Of a DNA stretch of 14,473 bases, positions 8,142-14,473 are shown in pieces. The notes under the pieces were generated by a model. The model saw only the letters and a list, made by a program, of their open reading frames with translations. It ran no database searches and was not told the DNA's origin. Each line of letters starts with the position of its first letter. Positions within the stretch are counted from its first letter, which is position 1. This stretch comes from Setaria digitata (lineage: Eukaryota > Nematoda > Chromadorea > Rhabditida > Setariidae), in assembly GCA_003640385.1 (NCBI GenBank), contig RCAB01000880.1:1-14473 (forward strand). The letters are read 5' to 3'. Position numbers and translations under genes: made by a program.

Positions 8142-9239
8142 TTACGGCATTCCACAAATAGTTGACATACTTTCATCATCATCACCGTACCAGTTCTTTT
8201 TCATCTGTCTAATTGCTTCCAGTAACATTCTTGCATCATTTTCTATTGTTTCAATTTCTTCCTTACCTTTTATATCATCTGCCGAAAATTGTTCTTTTTC
8301 TTCTTGAAATTTCTTTAAATATAATTTGATATTTTCAGCAAATTCCTCAAATTTTATCGCATTAGCCAATGAAACATTCTGCAAGTGTAACAGTTAAATA
8401 TGCAAAAATATTGTTTTATCTTAAATTTTTGCATTATTTATATATTTTACAATAAAGCAGAAGAAAAAAATAATAATAATAATGATAATAATAATATAAT
8501 ATTATAATATATTATATATATTATTATAATTTATAATAATAACAATAATAAATAATAATAATATTATTATTATATTGTAACATAATATTATAATATATTA
8601 TTATAATATATTATAATATACATTATTGAATATATTATAATATAATTATTAATAATTACTTCCAGTTAACTTACCTTTCCAAATTTCGCTTTTGAAATAT
8701 TTCTAATATTCAGAATGCTTTACATTTTATGAATTTCTAACATGAAAATTTACTGAGTGATATTGTTAGTTTATAAATGAAAATTTTATTTTTTCATATA
8801 ACGGAAAAGCCATTCTCATTTATAAACTTGAAATATAAAATTCAATTCAATCTTATCATAATATTGCTGCAACCAATTATTGATTAATGATCAGTGCAAA
8901 AGAAATTTTTATCATTTTTATTTCCCATTTTCTAGAAGTGTTGTATCTTATCAAAAGACTGCTACTTTATTCAAATTTATTGGTATTGTTTTGTAAATGA
9001 AACAATTAGTTAAAGGACTATTTTATTCCCATATGTATATAATATATTATTTTACGTGTAGATTTGATCTTTTTCCATCCTATTAGTTGCATTTTTTTTT
9101 TTATTAAATAAGAATTCTTTTATCTTTTGATTGAAATAAAATTAACCTGAATACTTGTCTCATTTCCTTCCTCATTTATTCCTTCAACAAGCCAACAGTA
9201 GACGATCAAAAATAAAATAATTCTTTTAGACGAACTCAT
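8142..9239 (-). CDS. Small acidic, probably secreted protein of unknown family, two exons
   Basis: Read on the - strand: exon 1 is 9239-9147, exon 2 is 8378-8142, joined in phase 0 (ATTCAG|GTTAAT ... ACTTGCAG|AATGTT), giving 109 residues. The N-terminus MSSSKRIILFLIVYCWLVEG looks like a cleavable signal peptide, with cleavage likely near residue 20. Two N-glycosylation sequons follow, N26-E-T and N32-V-S, the second formed across the splice junction. Residues 40-95 are rich in Glu and Lys and probably helical or coiled-coil (EEFAENIKLYLKKFQEEKE). The end is acidic, with DDDES and a single mature Cys in STICGMP. I chose the ATG at 9239-9237 because the longer frame upstream is poly-Lys from an A run and would bury the signal peptide. 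No family is recognised. Secretion fits a nematode excretory-secretory product, but that is inference. The 768-base intron leaves room for an unseen exon. Confidence 0.6.
8467..8657. repeat. Nearly pure A/T tract with internal direct and inverted repeats
   Basis: About 190 bases inside the intron of the - strand secreted-protein gene contain only a handful of G or C. They are built from TAA, AAT and ATATTA units. The 19-mer ATAATATTATAATATATTA occurs at 8496-8514 and again at 8582-8600. Because the units are self-complementary the tract can fold on itself. Confidence 0.8.
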
Positions 9240-9256
9240 CTTTTCTTCTATCAATT

Positions 9257-9268
9257 CTAAATAAAACC
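9257..9268 (-). promoter_or_regulatory. Probable trans-splice acceptor for the secreted-protein gene
   Basis: On the - strand GGTTTTATTTAG ends at 9257, leaving 17 bases before the ATG at 9239. The T-rich run before AG and short distance match a nematode SL acceptor. It also argues that the poly-Lys extension of the frame upstream is not translated. Confidence 0.5.
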
Positions 9269-11074
9269 CTTTTTTTTTTTTTTTTAAATTTAATCTTGAG
9301 AATTTCAAGATCTCGAATTATGTGCTAAAAATTTTTTGAACATCGTATGTTGCAAATAATTGCGCAACGTTTTTGAACAATTAAAATAGTAAAATTACAT
9401 TAATCGTTTTAAAATATTTGGCTACCATTCAATGATCAACGTAAAACTGATTAAATAGTCATGTGACTATTTAATGTCAAAATTTTTGCAGCAAAAAATA
9501 AAAAGTAAAAAAAAATATTTTAATAAATTTTAAAAATTTTAACTGCGTAAACGTGATTGCTTGAAAAATAATTTAAAAATGAAAATAAAGATAAACAACA
9601 ATTTTTGCCATCCTTCATTTATCCATTAGCAAAATTGTTCTCTAAGTTCTCTCATTATTATATGAAAAGATTTCAGGAAATTGAATACTGATCATATGAG
9701 TAATAATGCATTTGAAATTTAAAATGTGTTCTCTTTATATGAAATATTATTCACCTACAGTTCAACATTTGTTACCCTAATGCATTACTGACTATATCTG
9801 AAATTGATGAATTAATTTCACAAGTAAATATCATAAGCTTAAATGATGGTGGAAAACAAAAGTACTGGCAAATAACTTTAATGGAAATGAAATGAAATCA
9901 ATGTTTTTCACATTTTGTATTTTGATATTTTCAATGATGTAAACATCATTTAATAACTATATTTTATACGAGTTTTCAGCGAATTTGTAGTATCGTTTAG
10001 GTAGTTATATCAATGTGAAAGTAATCGTTTTAGATCCGATAATTATTGCTTCTTCATCCCTTTTTCCTTCTCTCTTCAGCAAAACAAAAAAAAAAAAAAA
10101 AAGAGAAAAATGCGAAATGTGTAAATAATTTTAAAAAGGAATAAAAAATTAATATATGTTAGATTATATAGAGAAATTTTATAATAAGTTTGCTGATTTT
10201 ATTTTATTACACTTGTATTAGAATGTATATATCATTATACCAATGGAATATTTTTTATTCGTTGAATTGAAAATTTTTTAATTACCACATTCCAGACTAA
10301 TTTATGCATAATAAAGCTTGTTTTTTTTTTTTGAATTTTTTCATTTTTGAAAAAGTTAAGAAAATTTCCGAATTTTTTTTTTTTGATCTTCATATATAGT
10401 TATGACAATCAGAAATTGATTTCATCATTATCAGTGGCCATATTCTGTTAATAATCGTAACCATTTTATGTAAAAGAATAAAAAAAGAAAAACAGAAAAT
10501 CAAGGCGAATTAGGCATTATTTCAATCTTTCTTTAGTGAAAAATTGATCGGTTCTTTTAATTTATAAAATGCCAAGTATTANCATTATCAGTGGCCATAT
10601 TCTGTTAATAATCGTAACCATTTTATGTAAAAGAATAAAAAAAGAAAAACAGAAAATCAAGGCGAATTAGGCATTATTTTCTTTAGTGAAAAATTGATCG
10701 GTTCTTTTAATTTATAAAATGCCAAGTATTATTATTGCTTCATGGATTTTAATCATAAAAACTGGCATAGATTATAGGTGTTAAAATAAAATGAATGCTT
10801 ATTCCATATTTATTACTTCTCAAATATACAAACAGCTTCATAGAAGTGTTTAAATGAAGGTGTTAAATTGTTTAAGTTTTGAAAAAAATCTCTTTTTTTT
10901 TGCTTAATTTTGCTTAAATTTTCCTTTTTTCTGCTAGATTTGATGATTTATTTTATCACTATATCTGCAATAATTTCCAGTGAAACTCACACTAAATTAA
11001 AACCGATAAAAAAGTTTAATTTAGGAAAGGAAATTTAAAAACATATCAAAAAATATTCACTCCTTTTCTCATAC
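9269..11074. other. Intergenic region between the secreted-protein and receptor genes
   Basis: Very AT-rich, with poly-A and poly-T runs (10086-10103, 10320-10332, 10374-10384) and no gene supported in either strand. It should hold the promoter of the - strand gene starting at 9239. The only notable structure is the duplication around the N at 10582. Confidence 0.55.
10426..10731. repeat. Direct duplication around an N, copies differing by a 7-base indel
   Basis: Bases 10426-10581 (156) recur as 10583-10731 (149) with one N at 10582 between them. The copies match except that copy 1 has CAATCTT after GCATTATTT and copy 2 lacks it. This fits two overlapping contig ends from different alleles joined head to tail with a placeholder N, better than a biological tandem duplication. 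Confidence 0.8.
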
Positions 11075-11224
11075 AGTTTCAAATCCAACAGTCGTCAAAA
11101 TTATGGCACAATACGGTAGGTGCATACGGTAGGATGATATATTCTAAGGCAAAATGCGATGAGATTTTGTTAAATATGTATGTCCATTTTTGCAGATAAG
11201 TTATCACAATTATCAGAGCAATAA
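11070..11224 (+). other. Candidate trans-spliced two-exon micro-ORF (13 codons)
   Basis: A pyrimidine-rich acceptor (CTCCTTTTCTCATACAG, AG at 11075-11076) is followed 26 bases later by AAAATTATGG with ATG at 11103. The frame reaches a GTAGGT donor at 11116-11121. A good acceptor, CATTTTTGCAG, ends at 11195. Splicing 11103-11115 to 11196-11224 gives MAQYDKLSQLSEQ and a TAA. All signals are consensus-like, but the product is only 13 residues. It may be a real micro-ORF, a non-coding transcript or the decayed start of a former gene. Confidence 0.25.
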
Positions 11225-11353
11225 TCAAACCCGTTGTTAGTTAATTGGAATTGCTCTAATTAACTCATACAAATTTCATTATTATTTTTTGCATAATGTA
11301 AATCAATTTCACTAATTTACACAATTTAAATTAAAAATTTCATGTTTTCTATA

Positions 11354-11359
11354 TTTATT
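11354..11359 (-). terminator. Candidate polyadenylation signal for the receptor gene
   Basis: TTTATT on the + strand (AATAAA on the - strand) lies 45 bases past the stop codon at 11406-11404. Another AATAAA at 11400-11395 is only four bases past the stop and is a less likely signal. Confidence 0.5.
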
Positions 11360-11403
11360 CATTCATTTACGCTTATACAAATTAGCGATAGCAATTTATT
11401 TAT

Positions 11404-12741
11404 CTAAGCAATAAAATATGGTGCCGAAAGTAATATTCCACATGATGAAGCAATAATAAATACTGTAAAAACATACAAACATAAACGATCAACAACAATT
11501 GCTGCAAATTTCCAATTGTTTGCTTTTGCATCATCTTTTTCGGCATCCATCATACGTTTAGTTATTACCTATAAAAAAAAGAAAAAAAAGATTATCAATT
11601 TTTTTTTTCAGAAGATTTAATGATTTTTTGGAAAGTTAATTTCAAAATATCGAGTATTTTAAAAAATATAGAGCGATACAGAAGCAAATTTTGAGTTACA
11701 TTTTTATTTTTCATACTTCCTTTTTATTACTGCTCACTTTTTCGTATCATTGAGATTAAATATAGGAAAATTAACCAAGCATAATGATACATTCTCTTTT
11801 ATCATCGTTTCTGTAACAGTAGATGATTTATTTTTAAATAAAAATTTCAATTTACCTTAAGCTCCTGATAGATTCGGTGCAAAATAAGTAAAGTAGCCTG
11901 TTGGCCAATATCAATGGATGAATTCGTTTGACCAAGTATAGGTCCATTAATTGCCGTTGAAAGAGGACTTTTGCCATTCGAAATGCCACTCATGTACTGA
12001 CAAACCCTTCGTTCAACATCCAATGAATTTGACCTTAAAATATGTTCCATTAGTTTTTTATAAAATTTCACCACAGTTAATTAAACTAAATTTATGATAA
12101 TTTGATATTTTCCAAATAGCGGTAAAATTTCAAATCAAATTCAAAATTTTGAAATAATTCTGACCTTTTAACTCTAAATTACTTTTGTTCGGAACATCCT
12201 GCAAGGTGTTTGCAAGTTACAGAGAAAAAAGAAAGAATAAAAGCAAAAAAAGAAATACTATTAAGTTTAAATTTTCGAACGGGAAATAACTTTGAAATCT
12301 GCTAATAAAATCATGAAAGACTCATTTTGAATTCTATTTATGAATCTATCTAATTCAAAATAGTTACTATAATCAGAGTAAATAACGACTTTTGCACAGC
12401 ACGCCTTAATTTATTCCTACAGATTTATATGTAAGTAGAAGCACGGTATACTGTATACTATATTTGCAAAAATGGTATACTGTACCACATATCTACAGTA
12501 CACTGGATCATATGAAAATAAATTCTATCATCTAGATGTATATGTCTGTGTTCCTATGCAATGTATATAAAAATCAACTTATATTATATAGTATTATATT
12601 TATAAATTAATTAAAACATATTGCACTCTACAATGAACATACATGAATTACGGTACACAGTACACTTATATAACAGTTTATTATGTATACTATGTAAGTC
12701 CGTTTAAATCCCACATACTGTAAGAGACATTTGCAAGTTAA

Positions 12742-12776
<35 letters not shown>

Positions 12777-13804
12777 NTATGATCGAGCCATATTGTACTT
12801 CATTTATAAGCAAAAACTAAACTACCGTATTATGTCTGTCTAAATGAAAATGTGTTGTGACATAGATCAACACATGCTGTTCTATACAGATTTCTATGAT
12901 TCAAGATATACTGTACTATATATAAGATATATATAAATATGTATACAGTATAAATAAGTATATTTATACGAACCGTAAAACATCTTGATATGATATTTAC
13001 CTTGAGCTTGATTCAGCTTCCTTGATATTTCGTATAAGTGATTCGCTATGTGTAGTTGGTTTTGTGCATGGAAATAATGGTGGTAATGCTTTCCATGATA
13101 AATTGACTCCTGGCCGATTTATCCGAAGTAGATATGGTAGCCAATAAAGCAGTAATGTCTTGGTCTGATAACATATTATTTTTTCCTTTTATAAATATTT
13201 TCAAAGGAAATAATCTTTTGTTTGTTTTCTTAAAGCAATATTGTTTATCACCTACAAAATAATAACAATAATAACAATAGCAATAATAATAANTTGCAGG
13301 ATAAAATTTGCAAAAAAACTATTTTTTTTTTTAAATTTCTTTCGCTTTTTCCATAAACACTAACCAAAGTACCCATTTCGTGTGTTTCGGATGTTCGATA
13401 GTGTAAGTTTAAGACATATACAGTAAAAACAGTTGATGCCGTGACGACAATCATACAACAAGAAAAAAATATTCCTAAAACATCATAAGATTAAAGTTAA
13501 TATGATAAAAAAAGAATATCGAAAAATTAAACTTGCCGGCAAATTTTGATAACTAGTCTATTTGATACACGTTTAACACCCGGAGCAAAAAACTTTGAAA
13601 TTAAATATTTTATTCGAAATAGTAAAAAAAAAATTGAAATCGAGAGAAATTTCGTAAATATGGGCAATTATTGCAGTTCAATTCATTAATGATTTACCAC
13701 TGTTGTTATTATATTACTATTATGATTAAGTATTATAATAAAAATAGGTGATACCTAAAAGTGGCACAGCTTCTGAGGTTGGAGGTGACATGTCGGATAC
13801 GACG
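11404..13804 (-). CDS. Nicotinic acetylcholine receptor-type subunit, 3' half (partial, 5' end outside window)
   Basis: Five exons read on the - strand: 13804-13755, 13474-13365, 13164-13001, 12033-11856 and 11568-11404; all introns are GT-AG and the phases (1, 0, 2, 0) agree. The product is a pentameric ligand-gated ion channel subunit of the plasma membrane. Visible in order: the end of M2 and M2-M3 loop, [15 protein letters not shown], with Asp where alpha7 has its outer-ring Glu (20'), which suits a cation channel; M3 ending [17 protein letters not shown]; the start of the cytoplasmic loop [14 protein letters not shown]; a loop of about 120 residues rich in Ser; the pre-M4 helix [14 protein letters not shown]; and M4, [20 protein letters not shown], ending SAPYFIA then TAG. 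The ligand-binding domain, M1 and most of M2 are missing because their exons lie to the right. THEMG and the WKFAA-VVDR pre-M4/M4 region recall nematode ACR-type subunits, but I cannot assign a specific one. Confidence 0.94.
12034..13000 (-). other. 967-base intron of the receptor gene rich in TATACTGTA-like motifs
   Basis: This intron in the M3-M4 loop holds many copies of a short motif and its complement: GTATACTGTATAC at 12446-12458, GTATACTGTACC at 12475-12486, CTACAGTACAC at 12493-12503, TATACTGTA at 12907-12915 and TATACAGTATA at 12942-12952, plus weaker ones near 12652 and 12714. The first is an almost perfect palindrome. A (TA)n microsatellite interrupts it. No coding sequence seen. 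Confidence 0.6.
12745..12780. repeat. (AT)n microsatellite interrupted by an N
   Basis: Sixteen AT units (12745-12776), then N at 12777, then TAT. The N probably marks a gap of unknown length in the dinucleotide tract, so the true repeat number is not given by this sequence. Confidence 0.85.
13256..13293. repeat. AAT/AAC trinucleotide tract ending at an N
   Basis: An imperfect series of AAT, AAC and AGC triplets within the receptor intron 13165-13364, ending at N 13293. As with the (AT)n tract, the N marks unresolved low-complexity sequence. Confidence 0.75.
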
Positions 13805-13813
13805 CTGAGAAAA

Positions 13814-14011
13814 AAGCATATTGATAAGAGCACTGTTATTTCTGCAAAATGAATTTTTTTTTTTTGAAAGGTTTGCTTCATTTTTTATGTTTGATCAATT
13901 CTTGTGGNGAAGCATATTGATAAGAGCACTGTTATTTCTGCAAAATGAATTTTTTTTTTTTTTTTTTTTGAAAGGTTTGCTTCATTTTTTATGTTTGATC
14001 AATTCTTGTGG
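13814..14011. repeat. Direct duplication around an N, copies differing in poly-T length
   Basis: Bases 13814-13907 (94) recur as 13910-14011 (102) across the N at 13908. The copies differ only in a T run, 12 T in the first and 20 T in the second. It begins ten bases upstream (in gene orientation) of the receptor exon at 13804, so it inflates the intron but not the coding sequence. Interpreted as unmerged contig ends. Confidence 0.8.
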
Positions 14012-14473
14012 TATTTAAATATCTGAATTTTTAGTTTTTTTGAGGATAAAACGACAGATATTAACCAGAACAATGTTATCAATTAGTAAACGAAAAATAG
14101 AATATGCTAGTTGATCAATCGATAACTATTTCTAAATGATAGTAGGACTATGCGTTATAAAGCCTAGAAATTAATTACTTGCAAATAGGAATTATTCTTT
14201 GATAAGGACTGATTCAAAATCGCAAGTATCTCAGCATGCATTTGAATCTTGAATATTGCATTCATAAAGTATGAATAATTTCCTGATAATTGATTAGTGT
14301 ATTTTTAGTCATTATTCAACTTTTTAAGCATTGTTTACCACTTCTTTTCCTTTTCTTGTAATTTGGAAGACAATGGAATTAAGAATGAATAATACTTCCT
14401 AAATCAGAAAAAGTAAATTTTTATACCCTAAATACAATCGGACGAACAGTTCACCAATTATATTATTATTATT
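14012..14473. other. Right-edge region, probably intron of the receptor gene
   Basis: AT-rich sequence with no exon recognisable on either strand. Because the receptor's next upstream exon (M1 to M2) is not found here, the stretch is most likely intronic, with the 5' exons beyond 14473. Confidence 0.5.

Noticed and set aside
8669..8674. Perfect - strand donor GTAAGT after GGAAAG, suggesting an extra exon in the secreted-protein gene
   Set aside because: The acceptors I tried upstream give exons of 28, 14 or 62 bases, none compatible with the phase-0 junctions on both sides, and the longest contains a stop.
11404..11600. Open + strand frame across the last receptor exon, reachable by splicing from the micro-ORF donor
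   Set aside because: It is the antisense of the conserved M4 exon and ends in a low-complexity Lys run.
12628..12813. 61-codon - strand frame through the TA tract
   Set aside because: Alternating Ile-Tyr from (TA)n and an N; located in an intron.
13821..14018. 65-codon + strand frame with two copies of IRALLFLQNEFFF
   Set aside because: The repeat in the protein is produced by the duplication around N 13908 and by poly-T runs; it lies in the receptor's intron.

Overview
The window looks like nuclear DNA of a parasitic nematode, most likely a filarial (Onchocercidae-like) worm. It is strongly AT-rich with many homopolymer runs. Protein-coding genes are broken by short introns with GT(A/T)AGT-like donors and T-rich AG acceptors. 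AG acceptors sit just upstream of several start codons, as expected for spliced-leader trans-splicing. The receptor gene present is of an invertebrate nicotinic type. The genus cannot be fixed from sequence reading alone.

Four genes can be supported. (1) A + strand gene at 2703-4216 (five exons, 368 residues) contains two diverged copies of a domain that resembles DM9/DUF3421-type repeats. One of its introns appears to be GC-AG. (2) A + strand gene at 5853-6895 (three exons, 121 residues) is a clear signal recognition particle 14 kDa subunit (SRP14). (3) A - strand gene at 8142-9239 (two exons, 109 residues) encodes a small, acidic, probably secreted protein of unknown family. (4) A - strand gene running from 13804 down to 11404 is the 3' half of a nicotinic acetylcholine receptor-type subunit, covering the end of M2, M3, the M3-M4 loop, M4 and the stop. 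Its 5' half lies beyond the right edge. Genes 2 and 3 are convergent; genes 4 and 3 lie in tandem on the - strand.

The rest is AT-rich intergenic or intronic DNA. It holds microsatellites, an almost pure A/T tract, an imperfect direct repeat, a poly-A-looped hairpin and a few coding-like patches that could not be assigned. All five N bases sit at duplicated or low-complexity sequence. Three are flanked by near-identical direct repeats of about 95-200 bases, which looks like unmerged contig ends and not real tandem duplication. One of these lies across the SRP14 start.

No operon, mobile element with recognisable coding capacity, CRISPR array, tRNA or rRNA was seen. The genes do not form an evident common pathway. 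The most interesting items are the DM9-like two-repeat protein with its unusual intron, a possible trans-spliced micro-ORF near 11103-11224, and the assembly duplications.
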